In this document: piece after piece, positions 10,317-22,844 of the stretch
How positions within the stretch are numbered: the stretch's first letter is position 1
Layout: every line of letters starts with the position of its first letter
Assembly (NCBI GenBank): GCA_030052745.1
Contig: JANBVO010000046.1
Location: 186,001 to 250,000, forward strand
Direction of reading: 5' to 3'
Source: Pleurostoma richardsiae
Lineage: Eukaryota > Ascomycota > Sordariomycetes > Calosphaeriales > Pleurostomataceae
DNA: 64,000 bases
Notes under the pieces: model-generated
Seen by the model: only the letters and a program-made list of their open reading frames with translations
What the model was told of the DNA's origin: nothing
The model's database searches: none
Made by a program: the position numbers and the translations under genes

Positions 10317-10955
10317 GTGCCAATGGAGATAATGGACATTCTGGCCGCCACTGCTTTCTGTCAATTCCATTTAAAGCAGCCGCGGACTGTTCCCTCGCCC
10401 GTCTCTGTCTGAGGAGGATTCTGCGTTCTTTGTCTTCTTTGTGGCGATGTGGAGGTGTTTCAGGGTCTCTTGCCCCGAGGCTACCTGCATGATGATACGC
10501 AAGCTAGAACTGGCTTTCTGTGTGGTCCGGTAGCAGGATGTTCCGAATACCTTCAACTGCTCAGACTGTGGTTCCTCTATCCCAGCCTCTTTGTACGGGT
10601 AGCTCGCTCCTTAAGCTTTAGATGCCTCCTTCTTCCAGCCCAATCCAGTCACTCATTTGTCTATCTTGCCAGAAACAGTAGATTCACGCCCAAGATTACG
10701 TGCCTCTTTCTGCTGTGTTACCGCTGGCTTCCTGTTGAAGAGAAGACTCCGTGAGGAGAGACCAAAGTATACCTCCACTTCTCAAACCTCGAAACTTTTA
10801 TTGCGAACTTGGGTATCTCTTCCTCAAAATGACCAATGCACATTCCACTCTGACGCCGCCACCAAATCATCACCAGATACGCGAGGGCCAACCTGGCTCA
10901 CATCGCACCCGCAAGCCTGTCAGCTTCCGCTTCTCCCATTTTCCGTGTCGGGTCC
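10317..10955. other. Region between convergent metallothionein and zinc transporter genes
   Basis: 640 bp that should hold both 3' untranslated regions. T-rich tracts are present; no gene or stable repeat is seen. Confidence 0.45.
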
Positions 10956-12214
10956 TTATGCCCACTCCCCCAGAAGTGCCATCAATCCCGCACCGAGACA
11001 CATGCACGCGAATGCGGCCAGTGTCATGCCCAGGCTGCTCTTTCTCATCTCGGTGTTGAACATGAACTCGTGAGCCATTAGCTCCACGAGGCCAGTATAG
11101 ATCAGGATGCCAGCGGAGATAGAGTCGAAGACGCCGTTCACCATCATCGTAGTCAGGCTTCCAGGCTTCAGCGTGGTCCGGACACCCAAGCCGATGGCGA
11201 TTGCGAGGGGCGTCGAGATAGCATAGGCGGCGCCGAGCACATATGGGAGCCACCCCTTGCCGCGTGGCCACACGGCGACAGCCAGGCGGGAGCCGAGACC
11301 AAGTCCCTCAAAGGTCTGGTGGAAGACGAGCACGACGTAGAGGATGTTGAACTCATCTCCAGAGACGGCCAGAGTCAGGCCAATGAAGATGGAGTGGAAG
11401 ATGACGCCGAATTCGAGGATGAACAGCGCCGTCATCTGCGCGGCGAAGTCCGTGTCCGTGTGCTCTCTGGCATGGCCGAGATGGTCCTCGCCGCCCGGTG
11501 GGTAGGACACGCTGCTGGTCATGCCGGGCTCGGGATTGGCGAGGTTCTTCTCTGGTGAAACAGACTGCGCTGAAGTGTCTAAAGGGGGAGGATGATTAGT
11601 CTGTGTCTTCATTCCAAAGGAAGGGACCTCAAAAGACATAACATGTACGGGAAGGGGAAGGGGAGGTAACGCAAAATAGAAAGGGAGAAGAATAGCAAAA
11701 TACCTTTTCCACTCTCGACATCCTGCTCTTTCGCGCTGCCAGCTAATAGATCAAGAGAAGGATCACGAGCAGTAGCGCCCTGGATCTTGATCTCGTAGCG
11801 ACTGGCGAGCAGTTCGATGAGGAACATGACGAAGATGGTCATAAGGACAATGCCCTCAACCCAGGAGTAGCCGAGGATTGTAGCGTCATCGCCGTAGCAA
11901 GGGGAGGTGAGGGCATCCTGCGCGGGAGCCAACAGATGAATGAAAGCAGTGGCGACGATGACACCGGAGCCGAAATACTTTGCTACGAAGAAGGCGAGCT
12001 TCGGAACTTGGAACCTCTTTGTCCGCGCCAGGAAGACAGGCAAGACGGCACCCAGCAGAGCGCCGATGAGGATGACGAAGATGGAGGAAATGCGGAGGCC
12101 AAGGCGGCCGTCGTAATCATTTCCCGAGTCGCACTCGACAGTGACGGTGAAGGTTCCCGAGTCCAGGCTGTCGTCGGTGGCCAGAGGCGCCCCGGCAGTC
12201 AAGGTCGCGGCCAT
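10956..12214 (-). CDS. ZIP-family plasma membrane zinc/iron transporter (ZRT1/ZRT2-like)
   Basis: Two exons, 12214-11704 and 11578-10956, give 377 residues. The N-terminus has a short exposed segment with Cys (VECDSGNDYDGR) and then about eight hydrophobic helices. Diagnostic pieces are AKYFGSGVIVATAFIHLLAP, the helix-IV signature EFGVIFHSIFIGLTLAVSG and the helix-V signature HQTFEGLGLGSRLA; their His, Glu and Asp residues form the metal path in ZIP proteins. The loop between helices III and IV contains only a weak His cluster (HLGHAREHTD), less His-rich than in many ZIP proteins. The protein ends directly after the last helix (GLMALLGEWA). It probably imports Zn2+ into the cytosol, with Fe2+ as an alternative. 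The neighbouring metallothionein points to linked metal handling. Confidence 0.95.
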
Positions 12215-12480
12215 ATCTTCTTCGTTTTATGGTCCTGTGCTGGATGTCCAAAGAATGGACGGTGGGGTAAGAGATATAGGAAGGAAGCCGTGGATGGAAG
12301 AAGAGGGGAAAAGATCAACACATCCAGGATAACAGATTAGGGTTAATCAAGACCGCAAATGTTTGAGCTTATTGACTTCACAGCACGTGGAGGAGCGTGA
12401 CGAGCATGCGAGAGAAGGCCCAGGGGAGCGGAAACGCGGGAAGACGGGAGGATGCATGCGTGGAATGGAACACGGAGTCT

Positions 12481-12488
12481 CTTTTATA
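12481..12488 (-). promoter_or_regulatory. TATA box candidate of the zinc transporter
   Basis: On the minus strand TATAAAAG lies about 270 bp upstream of the zinc transporter ATG, beside a purine/pyrimidine-asymmetric stretch. A CACGTG E-box lies between it and the start, at about 12383. I looked for the yeast Zap1 element and did not find a convincing copy. Confidence 0.4.
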
Positions 12489-13988
12489 AAGGGGGGAGAG
12501 GAGAGGGGAGAGGGTGGCAGGGGGGAGGGGGGTTAGATGAAGCTGGGAGTCTCAGCCTTCAGTTTCTCCCTCCCTCTCTCTGTGTGCGTCTCTCGCTTCC
12601 TCGTTCTCTCATACTCTGCTGACTCGAACCCTCGAGAACCTTGATGGGCAACCTTACAAACGGTGTCATGTCATTGGCTGAAACGCGCGATATGCGGCCT
12701 GGAGGAGTTGGTTGGCCCCTGATCCGGATGGGCAGCTCGCCTTACGGCCAAGTTACATAGATAGGAACTACCTAGGTAGTTGTTAACGTAACTTAGCCTG
12801 TGTCATGATTTTCTTAGCAATGTCGGCGGTCATGCCAGAGAAGAGACATCGTGGCCATCAAGGTTCTGCAGGCCCAGCTGGAGCCGCTTGGCATCCGTAA
12901 GAGCGCCAGTCTAGCACTCGCGTATATAAAAGAGGAGTGGCTGTCGCCCACTTGCATCCCGTCCAGGGCCCTCTTAGCCCTGTCGCCCGCCCACTCTCGG
13001 CGCGGATGTCGTGATCGGTGTGGCTCCTTGTTTATGCGGCGAGGTCTTTCTGCGGTGCCTGCGCCGCTCTCCAAGGCCGAGAACCCTCGAACGGCGGGAA
13101 GTCTCCGGTAATGTCGCCGACTCGCCGGGTCTGACACGAACGCCGCGACACGACGGACCCGACTCAACAGCTCCCTTCCAGGCCTTCGAAAGGCTCTCCC
13201 GACAGCAACCTTGACACAAGACCCTCGAGACCATCAGCGGCCTCTTATCAGGCGCAGACTCTTTTGCTAGTGTGGGGTTTTGCCTTGGGCGCAAACGGAC
13301 CAATTACTCATGCCCGAATTGCAGCGTTTGAGGACCTTGATGGCTCCTCGCCGCAGCCGAAAACGGCAAAGCGCCGAGAATTAACCGCACCATCCTGATT
13401 GGCTTCCTATCCTCCCTTCACGCACGAGGCTGTGTTCCCCAGGCAAGGCTGACCGACCGGCCTCGAGGGGAAGGCTGCGCTGCGGTGCCTGATCCCGATG
13501 CTATACTCGAGTGATCGAACGGCGAGTTGGTATGCTGCAAGCGATTCAGCAGGAGCAAGAATACGTTTCTCTTATTTTCGTTCTTCATACAAGCCATTGC
13601 CTCGTAGTACCAGAATATGTACAGAAGAATAAGCCGGCTGGGCCGGGCCAAAGAGGAACGACAAAAAGTTACAGGGTATCGGACCAGGTGAAGAAAGGGC
13701 AGCAGGAAAAAAAAAGTCCAATCCGCTGTTCTGTCCACATCTAGCCATGGTAAAAGGGTTGCGCCACGAACCACAGAAGCTTTGCCCAGTCGGAAGCGGC
13801 ATCCCATGGGCGCCGATTCCTATGCCACCAACCCGAAAGGAAAAAGATAATGAAAAAGAGTCCTCAGAGCCACCTTCTAGATAGAGCGCCCCAGAAGTGC
13901 TGTTCAGCATTATCCATCATAGCATGGACGGTCCGTGATAGAAAAAAAGTTCATGAAAATGCCCTGGGGCTGGCCGGTCCATCACGGC
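12489..13988. other. Intergenic region with a 16-bp palindrome
   Basis: About 1.5 kb between the zinc transporter promoter and the 3' end of the next minus-strand gene. A perfect 16-bp palindrome is centred on CCTAGG at 12766-12781. No coding region is supported; the frames near 12.8-13.8 kb are short and lack domain character. Confidence 0.45.
12766..12781. repeat. Perfect 16-bp palindrome centred on CCTAGG
   Basis: AACTACCTAGGTAGTT reads the same on both strands. The ACCTAGGT core recurs near 23.53 kb and 56.84 kb, always between genes. Its function is unknown; a dimeric regulator site or a simple-repeat relic are both possible. Confidence 0.7.
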
Positions 13989-16890
13989 TTAAACTGGCTC
14001 AAGGCCCTCCAGGATCCTCCTCGCTGCATCGATCCTCCTGCGATACATCCTGCTCTCGGTACTCGCCCTTCCACTATCCGTAAGTCCCAGGACGCAGCGG
14101 CCGAGACTCGCCACAAGCCTCTCAACGAGGTACTGGTCTTCCCGCAGCAGCGTTTGCATGGCAGCCGCGTTGCTATCCGCAACCTGGCCGTCGAGTGTAC
14201 CGACACCGTTGGCACTGTCGAGGCTGCCGCTGTATTTGTGACTGCCATTATCCAAGGCCGACTCGTGACCATTCATCCTCGCTTCTTCGTAAATGCTCGC
14301 GGTCTCGTTCATTAAGGAGTCTGATATCGTCTTGAGATCCTGATCCGGAGACGCACCATGCGGCGTTATTATCCCCGTGCTCGAGGCCTTCTTCGTCTTC
14401 TTTACCAGGGGGAAGCTCCTATTCGTCCCAGTCGACTCGAAGGAGGAGACTGAAGGCCGGTGTAACATTGTTGCTGATGTGCTCATAGGCCTGCGAGCTG
14501 CAGGAGCCATTGCTTGTGCCTGCGGCGTCCTTTGCTCCTCGAGGCTCGAGCGATGGCCATTGGTCAGGGTAGCATTGCTGAAGGTGGCCCTCCTCGCCGT
14601 GACGGGGCTATCAGACCTCTTCGTTGGGACCGTCACGGCCTGTTCGGGGTAATCATCCGCGCTCTCTTCTCTACCGCTACCACTCCCTCCACTTCCGTGG
14701 CGGCTCGCGCGGCCCTCTTCAGCCGTGGCAAATGAGTCCATTGTCGAAGTAGAGGCCGAGCTGTTCCTCCTTGAGCGGCTCCTTGACGCACTTTCCGTTC
14801 GGTTCGACGAGATAGTTGGCCCTCGCGTGGTCTCGACAGAGTCTTCTGAACTGAAACTGCCTCGGCTCGCTTTGCGAGCTAGCCTCTGTTGGCTGATTGT
14901 TCCCATGGCACTATGCAGGAAGAAATGTTCATAGTCAAAAGCGTCCTCGCGGTCCTCGTGGGAGACTTGCTGCTGCACAGTATCGTGATAGAGCGATTCT
15001 CCGCTCTCACTCTGATAACCATCGTCAATCGGAGCCGGAACGGCATCTTCCTCATCTTCAACATCGCCATTCTCGGTCTGCATGTCGTCATCATCCTCCT
15101 CGACTTCTTCCGCTATCGGTCCCTCGAGTTCATTGACATCTAATCGTCGACTCGGGTGACCTAGCTGAGTGATGGCAGCGTCGGGCTCCTCATATCCGCT
15201 GATGCTAGAATCCTCGTCTTCGCTTCCTCTTGGAGCTTCTTTCGGGACATCCTCTACGTCGTCGCCATCAACACTAGAGAGCTCCCCGTTCCAAGGGTTT
15301 CGTCCCGTGCTACCATTGCCTCCAGATCCCGACCCTGGGCCGTTCGGCACATTAGGCTCGGCATACCACTGATCCACTTGCGCATGAGTAAAGGGGCTAG
15401 GCGTCCGCAAGCTCTGCAGGCTTCTCCTCTTGAGGCTATCCGCGCGAGCCTGTTCGCGTAAGCTTGAGATTTTGCCCTTGAGATCCTTAACCTGATCTTT
15501 GATATCTCTCATCTGGGCCACCGATGCCGATCTCGTCAGGCCTCGGTCGCTATAGGAGCCAAAAGTCGGACTTAGGTAGTTATCAACCTTGACCTGACGA
15601 TCTTCGCTGCTACCGTTTGATCGTGTTGCGGGCGACACTTCGTCTTCGCTAAGGGGTTCCAGAGCTATCTCGCGAATGCTCAGCGAGCCCTGGACGCTCG
15701 GCCGATTGTACTGCCCATGAAGGTGATCCACGCTTTTAGAGCCGGTCAGGGGTTGACGGTAGCCACCTGCAGCTCCCAAGGCACTCGCAGACCTTTGCGG
15801 ATACACATTAACAGGCAGTCCGATCCGGAGCGAATTGTCGCTGCCCTTTCTGCTGTGGCCCTGGGAGCTGTTTGGCGAAGACGGGTCAGTAGTTAGATTG
15901 AAAGCCGTCGCCGCACGAACTATAGGAGGGGACGGTGTGGAGGCGTCAGAGCCCACGGACGAGGTCGAGGCAATGTACAGAGAACTTCGCGCTCTGTTCA
16001 GGTTACCCTCCATGGTCTGGGCGCATTGTCAGTACAGAAAGCCACGTTCTGCCCGCTAGAATAACACTCACCGTCAGCCTTCGCTTCGCATTAGCCAGAA
16101 TCTCTTCAGCTCTCCTGCTTAAGGAGGCGGTGGAATATCTGCTGCCGCCATTGCTCGCAACCCCTCCTCCAATACTATCCGCCAATCGCTCTGGCTTATT
16201 GACCTCAAGGGGTGGCGCCTCTTCTGGCACGTAGGAACTAGCCAGGCTCTCCTCGTCGTCTCCCTGGAATACACTATCACCTACACTAACTGTATCGTCG
16301 AAGTCTGCAAATAAGCCAGCGTGATCCTGGGTCGTGATGGTGCTGTTACTGTCAATCGATGATCGCCTTTCTCGCTGCGTCTCTTTTGCTCGTTTCTTCA
16401 ATCCTCCCAGCCCGCTAGTAAATCCTATTGTTGGAGATGACCTTAGCGTGGCATCGAGATCACTCCCGCTTCCCCGGTCTTTGATGCTCAGTGACGGTCG
16501 GTTGATTATCTGTCGAATCGACCTTGACGGGGAAGGCTTTCCGACAGTGCTCTCAACCTCGGTGACCTCGCCGATGTCCGACAGCATCGTTCCATTGCCA
16601 TAAATGATAGGCGTCGTAGGCGTGATGGGCCCTGCTGGGAAGTTGTGAAGCTGCTGGGGAGGAGCAGTGTACATGTGCTCCAGATCAGAGGACGTAGCAT
16701 GGGTATTTTTCCACATAGTAAGCGGAGACTGGGCCCGCAGGTCTTGGTCGTCCAGCCCGCCCGGGGACGATGCTCGATCGTAGTCGGGCAAAATCATGTC
16801 GGGATTCGTTAGGGTCGGAGAGGCGGGAAGGGAAGGGTACGGTTGGGGCAAGGAGCCCACCGCATGGCGTGCCGCCTCCATAGTAGTCAT
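13989..16890 (-). CDS. Large Ser-rich, mostly disordered protein of unknown function
   Basis: Two exons, 16890-16072 and 16016-13989, separated by a 55-nt intron, give 948 residues from the first in-frame ATG (MTTMEAARHAVG). The frame is open further upstream without an ATG, so a short extra 5' exon is possible. The protein is rich in Ser, Thr, Pro and acidic tracts, with several RRxS-like basophilic phosphorylation motifs. Its only ordered-looking part is a basic heptad-like segment around MRDIKDQVKDLKGKISSLRE followed by SLQSLRTPSPFTHAQVDQWY. The C-terminus (QTLLREDQYLVERLVASLGR and after) is helical and probably conserved. I do not recognise a named family. A cytoskeletal or signalling scaffold is a guess from composition only. 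Confidence 0.85.
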
Positions 16891-19516
16891 CTCGAGGGTG
16901 GGATCGATATTGGCTCGGCGGCAATCAAGAGGACGCGCGAGTAGCAAGTGGAGCGGGACTTGCGCCTTGTACGGCCGCAATGCCCGTTGCCGCTCTCGCG
17001 CTGGATCGACCGGGCAGACTCCTGATCGACTTTTTCTGCCGTGTAACGAAGACCCGGAGACGGGACGGGAGGAAATGAGTCGGGCGAGCGATTAGCCGTC
17101 GGCCCTCTTGGCGAATGGTTAATGGTTGAGAGTCAAGTCGAAGGTGTGGTGCGACTGCCGGCGATTGACCACAGATTAACATCGAAAAGCAAGGCACCGC
17201 AATGGTGGGCGTTCAAGCGCTGCGTTTGTAGAAGCTAGGCAAGTCGGTTCAAGTATCGCCAACCTCGTTCATCCAACCTCTCTTTTCTCTGTCGCTCAAA
17301 CCAACGCGGTCATTTCGAAGATCGAAGGACGGGAATGAAGCAGGAAAGTGCCACGTTTCGGAGGGTGCCCAGCGCAACGAGTGATGCACAGCAAAGCGAG
17401 AGAAAGGACGGATTCGGCTAAGCAATGAGTGGGAAGGAACGCAGTGTACGACGTAATAAGCGTGAAGCTACGAGAGCAAAGGCGACGGCGAGGCGCGACC
17501 CGTCGAAGCAAAAAAAGAGGAACGAAGGCTCCCGATTGCGGGGAGGGTCGAGAGGAGAAGACGCGGACGACAGGCTAGAGGGCAGGCGATTAACGAATGC
17601 GGCAAGAGGATTGGCTCGCCCTGCTCCGTTTGGCGATGGTGGTTGTATGGTTCGTAGCTCGTGTGTCAAAGTACGGAGTATGGGCCGTGGGTGTCGCTGA
17701 GGTTCTCACGGACTCGGGGAATCGCGCCGTCAAACTCGACCCGTCAGGATCGCCGCTGTGAAGAATATTGTCTGAGACCGAACGGGAACAATGGCAGCAC
17801 GGGACTTCGTTCCCCTGCCGTGCCGTGGGAATTTTCCCAAGTTTCCAGGATTGTCGCGAAAAGAGGGTCTAATTTGGCGGTCGCCTGTGTGAATGACCGG
17901 GGCGCCTGTCAAACTCGCCTATCACCCCCTCCCAGCTGGTTCCTGGTTCCTCGACTCCTCGAGCGCCTCATAAAAAAGCCACACTTCCTAGCTCCGCTGC
18001 AACTCCTGATAATGACTCGCTTACAGCCCACTACATGCATTACTGAACAGCCGAGAAGAAGAGCAATGCCTGGCGCGAAGCGAGATAACCACCTGTCCGT
18101 TATCGTCAGCAGAGCACACGCGCAGCCATGCGCAGAGGGGAGCTCATGCACTGAATTGTGACGCGGGGCGGTGAGTTGGGAGGCCGACGAGGAAAAGGGG
18201 TAAGCCGGGTCGACCCCGGCACTCGGGTGTGTGATACACCCATTGCACCCGCATGCCAACTCCAGGGTACCTTGCGACAAGTATATTGCAACAAAATCTC
18301 GGCGGCGGGTGACCTTAAGCTGCCGTCTACCACTGTCAACGTACCTGAACGAAGCAGCTCCCGTCCTCCCCCCCTTGATCCTGCTCCTACCCTGCCTCCT
18401 CTGACCGTGAAGTCACACCTTGAAAGTCGGTGCGAGAACGAATCGCGGACATTCGCGTTCACCTCGAAGCTGTTGCCGGATGCGGACAATTTCCATTAAC
18501 AACCTGGAAGAGATCGATGCACAAACGTGCGTCTTATTGGCCCCTCCTGAATCTCCGTGTGCTAGCGTGGCGCGATAAGATTTGGAGCGAGAGCGGCACT
18601 TTCATCCAATCTTCCCAGCCCTTGCCAAACAAGGCCTAGACCGGCGGAAGCGAAGTTTAGTACCAACTCGTCCGCGGCATGTTTCTGTCTGCCTTCCAAG
18701 GAAAGTCCCTACGTGGAGTACGCGAGAGCACGGCCAACAGCAATATCGAAGGCATATCGAACACGGAGCGCCGCAGCGTGCTGCTGTGCGGCTCTTCGCC
18801 GCCCAGACAAGCGTAGGGTCCTCGGTAGATGCGCGGCCATACCCAAGGAAGTTAACCTCCTCGCGCATCATCCATGGACGGTCGCCGCCTTACAGCAGGG
18901 GATCTCGGTTTGCAACATAGACGCCTTCACTCTGTTTCACTCCCATCGTCAAACAATGCAGTGTAGGTACAATGCAAGGTAGAGCCGCCACAATCGTGGA
19001 GGTTCGCAGTAGAAGCCAATGTCGGTACCAAGATCGAGTGAAGATCCGTTCATGCATCTTCTCCAAGTGCGATGCCGCATGACTTGGGTAGATGTTTTGC
19101 CTGCTTGCGAAACTATTTTATCTTCCTTTAGTAGATGACAGACGGCCCTTCTCAGTCAAGTGCGACCCTCGTGTCCATCTGATACACCTTCCAAAGCTGG
19201 CTCTTCTAATAAGAACAAAACGTCTTGTCACAGTGGATGAAGTACATGCGCCTCAGGATGTTCCTCTTATGCAAGACATAAATTGTTGGTTACGAGCATA
19301 AACCCTTCACTATAATTATCCAGAACATGCAGCTAAAAAAAAAAAAAAGGTGAGCGGAATCGTGGGGTCGCCTTGTCGATAAGCGATAAGGATTTTTTCT
19401 CTCCAAGGGCCCACTTTATTTTACCTCAACTGCCCGTCGGCGACGGCATCAAAACTGTAGCGACCTCAACTGCTTTCGTTTGTGGAGAGCCGCCTTTCCC
19501 ACATATCGGCGCAACA
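16891..19516. other. Long intergenic region, no gene supported
   Basis: 2.6 kb between two divergent genes. It has many short frames on both strands but none with domain character. A poly-A run of 14 lies at about 19335-19348. A GC-rich near-palindrome around GGGTCGACCC lies near 18207-18225. Regulatory sequence or unspliced leaders are the likeliest content. Confidence 0.4.
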
Positions 19517-20605
19517 ATGTTGAGGCAGATGTAAGCCATCACCTACGCGCGTTCTATGTTAGACGCCGGCTAACTCCTCCCAGACAACCGCGCAACGCGA
19601 GGGCCAAGAGAGCCCTCGAGAAGAGGGCTCCCAAGGCTGTCGAGAACCCGCGGACGTCCCTCTTCCTGCGCGGGACGAGCGCAAGCCAGGTTGTCCAGGA
19701 TGCTATGGGAGATCTGTAAGAGTTAAAACTCTTTCGATAACATTGAGAACGCCGATCTGACCTGGCCCCTCTACAGGTACGCAATGCGCCAGCACCTCTC
19801 GAAGCGCTTCACCAAGAAAAACGCCATCCACCCCTTTGAGGACGCCTCCTCCCTCGAGTTCTTCAGCCTCAAGAACGACGCATCCTTCCTCGTTTTTGGC
19901 AGCTCCAGCAAGAAGCGGCCCCACACCATCACCCTGGTGCGCACTTTCGATGCAAAGGTCCTCGACATGCTCGAGCTCAACCTCGACGCCGAGTCCTTCC
20001 GCCGCATAAACCAGTTTTCGGGCAAGAAACCCGCCGTGGGCCTGCGGCCGATGCTCGTCTTCGCCGGCACTGCGTGGGAAAGCCCTGTATCCAACGAGTA
20101 CACGATGGCGCGGTCGATGCTGACGACCTTCTTTACCGGGGATACCACCTCGGACAAGGTTGATGTCGAGGGGCTCACGCACGTCATCGTGTTTACGGCT
20201 GAGGGCGCTGTGGGCAGTGGGGTGGAAGATGCCGCGAAGCCTGCGATTCACCTGCGGCAGTACCTGCTGCAGACGAAGAGGTCCGGCGGGAGGTTACCCC
20301 GGGTCGAGCTAGAGGAGGTCGGGCCGCGCATGACGTTGCGGCCGGGTCGCATGCGGGAGCCTGAGGAGGCCATGTTGAAGGAGGCGATGCGGCAGCCGAA
20401 GACCGGTGAGGAGAGGACGAAGAAGAACATCACGACCGATATCATGGGCGACAAGCTTGGCCGCATCCACCTGGACAAGACGGACTTCACGGGCTTCCAG
20501 AGCCGGAAGATGAAGGGTTTGAAGCGGGGGCGGAAAGACGAGGACGACACCGACGAAACTGAGGATCTCGTCAGCGACGACGAGCCGAAGAAGCGGAGAA
20601 AATAG
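19517..20605 (+). CDS. RPF2: Ribosome biogenesis factor RPF2 (Brix domain)
   Basis: Three exons, 19517-19530, 19584-19715 and 19777-20605, give 324 residues, close to the usual size of Rpf2. The first exon codes only MLRQ plus part of Ile and is followed by the conserved basic start PRNARAKRALEKRAPK. The Brix domain covers about residues 30-240, with SLFLRGTSASQVVQDAMGDL, HPFEDASSLEFFSLKNDASF and GLRPMLVFAGTAWE. The C-terminus is a Lys/Arg and acidic tail (DEPKKRRK) suited to nucleolar targeting. With Rrs1, Rpf2 brings the 5S RNP into the 66S pre-ribosome. The two short introns near the 5' end have typical GCTAAC-like branch sites. It converges on a Zn2Cys6 regulator. Confidence 0.95.
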
Positions 20606-21097
20606 ACTCTTAGGTGGCGGAAGCCCGGCGTGGATATTCTTGACAGTCACCTGGCGTTGGCGTCCCTGGACGGAGATGGGGTATATATATACTGTCTAGT
20701 ATTTGCCTGCTTGGCAATTCAATATATTTGCATGGTGACCTGATGCACATTGCATTTTCCCCATCATTCAAACTCCGTGTTCATCGTTAACGCCTGTCCA
20801 CCCAACCCGCTGATGCATGCTTTGATTGTCCTTGCGTCCCAAAAGACCCTGATCCCTCCCTGATAATGATATATGGACGCATAGAGCGCGCATCTCGTCG
20901 CTCCTTGGTACAGTGAGACACCGTACGCCTGCCTCTCCGAATGGCTTTACCCAGTACTTACTGTGCCATGACCAGTCCGGCCTTTTTGTATCACTTGCTA
21001 TCCTTCCTGCCTGCCTGGACAGTTCACAATTGCGGTTCAGACTCGCTTGTCGAGTCTTGGTCGGAATAATCGACGCTCCGTCTAGCAGAGAAGACCA
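20606..21097. other. Convergent 3' region between RPF2 and the Zn2Cys6 gene
   Basis: About 490 bp with a TATATATA tract near 20681-20690 that may serve as a 3' end signal. No gene is seen. Confidence 0.4.
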
Positions 21098-22844
21098 TTA
21101 GTCCAGCGGTGGGTGTTCGAGTTCGTATTCGAGCGGGTCCGCGCTCTGGGGTAGCCGTTCAGTATCATCAGGCTGCTGGAACCCTCCGGCATGCTGTAGT
21201 TTCATGTCAGCTAACTGCGTCACGGGGAGGCAAAAGTAGCCGCGGAGTACTAACCATCTGGCTCAGCATCTCAATATGATTAGTGAATTTCGTGTGGGGA
21301 GCCTTCCCAGTCTCCTCCACCTGCCAGTTTGTGCCCCAGATCTCTGGGGGCACGAAGCAGCTGTTCTGACCATCATCATACAGTGCAACTCGAACGGCCC
21401 ATTCTAGATGCGGCCACCATTTGCGTTCTATGTCGTGGCCAAAGAAGTCTGAGTTGAACAATGACACCACGCCAAGCACCTCACGCCGTGCCATGCCCTG
21501 CAGCCACCAGACGTTGTCGAGGGTCTTGAGGAGCGCGAAGAAACAGGCCAGGATAGCAAGGGCTCGAGGCCGGCGTTCTTCAATGAGCTCAACGAACCGT
21601 TTTGAAACCGTAGCGGGGAATGCAAGCGCTCTCTTCACAGGTGTCTTATGCGCCCAGTTGAGAGTTGCGACGGCATGCTGATAGGCGTGACGAGTAAGGG
21701 TCACGACGTCGGTGCCTGGGAAGTTGGGCCCACCGATCATAGGAACATCATGACCGTCTGGAGTATCATTGCCAAAACTTGCAGCACTAAACTCGGTGAG
21801 TTCTTCGTCGAGCTCCTCCAGTAGATGGCCGAAAAAACCTTCAGACGCAGTGGAGAAGTCCAGCAGCAGGACGGGCTGAGAATCAATTATGGGTACCACG
21901 ACACCGCTGTTCTTCAGGTAGGGCCAAGAAGCGGCAGTGATAGCTTTGACGCCTTGGAAGGCGTGGAACCAGCTCAATGGAGGAGTGTAGCCATGCGGTG
22001 CGCCACGATATTGACCTTCGCCAGGGACGGCAATTGCAAACGCAGATTCGTCCTTGTTGAAGATGCGTGTCGCCGTGCTCTGAAAGGCAATTAAAGTAGA
22101 GGTGAGAAAGAGCGCCTCCGCGTTCGCGCTGTTGATGCCTTTCTTCAGCGTCTCGCTGTACTCGGCGAGAGAAGAAGCCATGTAGGCATGACTTGCGCGC
22201 ACCAAGTCCTTGTCGTTCGGCGTGATGGTCCGCAGATGCAGGGCCGCGACGGCCAGCATGCTGTCGGTCAAGTGGGAAGAGCCCGCGAATGCGATGTGCG
22301 GGATCTTGTCACGCCATATGTCTTCAGTGACCGGAGCGGTGAGGGCGAACGTGGCAGATGTGCTCGAGGTGTACTGGTGCATAAGCCGGAGCTCCATCAG
22401 GCGGCCGACTGGCTGAGTCGCTGACGACGGCGTAGGCGACGGTACTGTCCGATACAAGGGAGGAGCCCCGGAGGGGGTGAGGGCGACAGATGCAGCTGGG
22501 CTAGACCGCCGGGGAAGAGGCATCTTTGCGTTGTACGAGCCGGAGGCGGACGGAAGCGGTGTAGGAGCGGATACGGGACTGTCAGGCGCAGCCGGAGTCA
22601 GGGGTGTCGTCGCACCCTCGGGATTCTCGAAGTCGCAGGGTACGCCATGCTTGACGCAGTTTCCGCAGCGGGGATGGACTTCATCGCACTGCCCGAGACC
22701 TGATCAGCCTTTGCGCAGCAACGCAGCTCACGGCGCAGTCTCGTCCCGCAGGCATTACTGCGGTGTCTTCCTTACCTTGATCTTCCGGACCTTGCAGCGC
22801 CTACATCCAGATCTGGACTTCTTATGGGATCGTCGCGGGGGCAT
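21098..22844 (-). CDS. Zn(II)2Cys6 transcription factor, sterol-uptake-regulator (Upc2)-like
   Basis: Three exons, 22844-22776, 22688-21255 and 21193-21098, give 532 residues. The zinc cluster lies at residues 14-40 with spacing C-x2-C-x6-C-x6-C-x2-C-x6-C; its first half reads SGCRRCKVRKIKC, and an intron splits the motif after the KIK. The basic start MPPRRSHKKSRSG is a nuclear signal. A Pro/Ser linker follows, then an all-helical regulatory domain with LMELRLMHQYTSSTSATFAL and LLALAALHLR-like segments, as in the Upc2/Ecm22-type C6 regulators of Pezizomycotina. The target genes are not known; similarity to the Upc2 class does not prove a role in sterol control. Confidence 0.9.

Noticed and set aside
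12215-12780. Zap1-type zinc-responsive element upstream of the zinc transporter
   Set aside because: An ACCTTGA-like string exists near 12638, but the palindromic ACCTTNAAGGT form is not present, so no site is called.
17425-18489. Several overlapping frames of 70-170 codons in the long intergenic region
   Set aside because: None continues through plausible splice sites into a recognisable protein; they occur on both strands, as expected for chance in GC-rich DNA.
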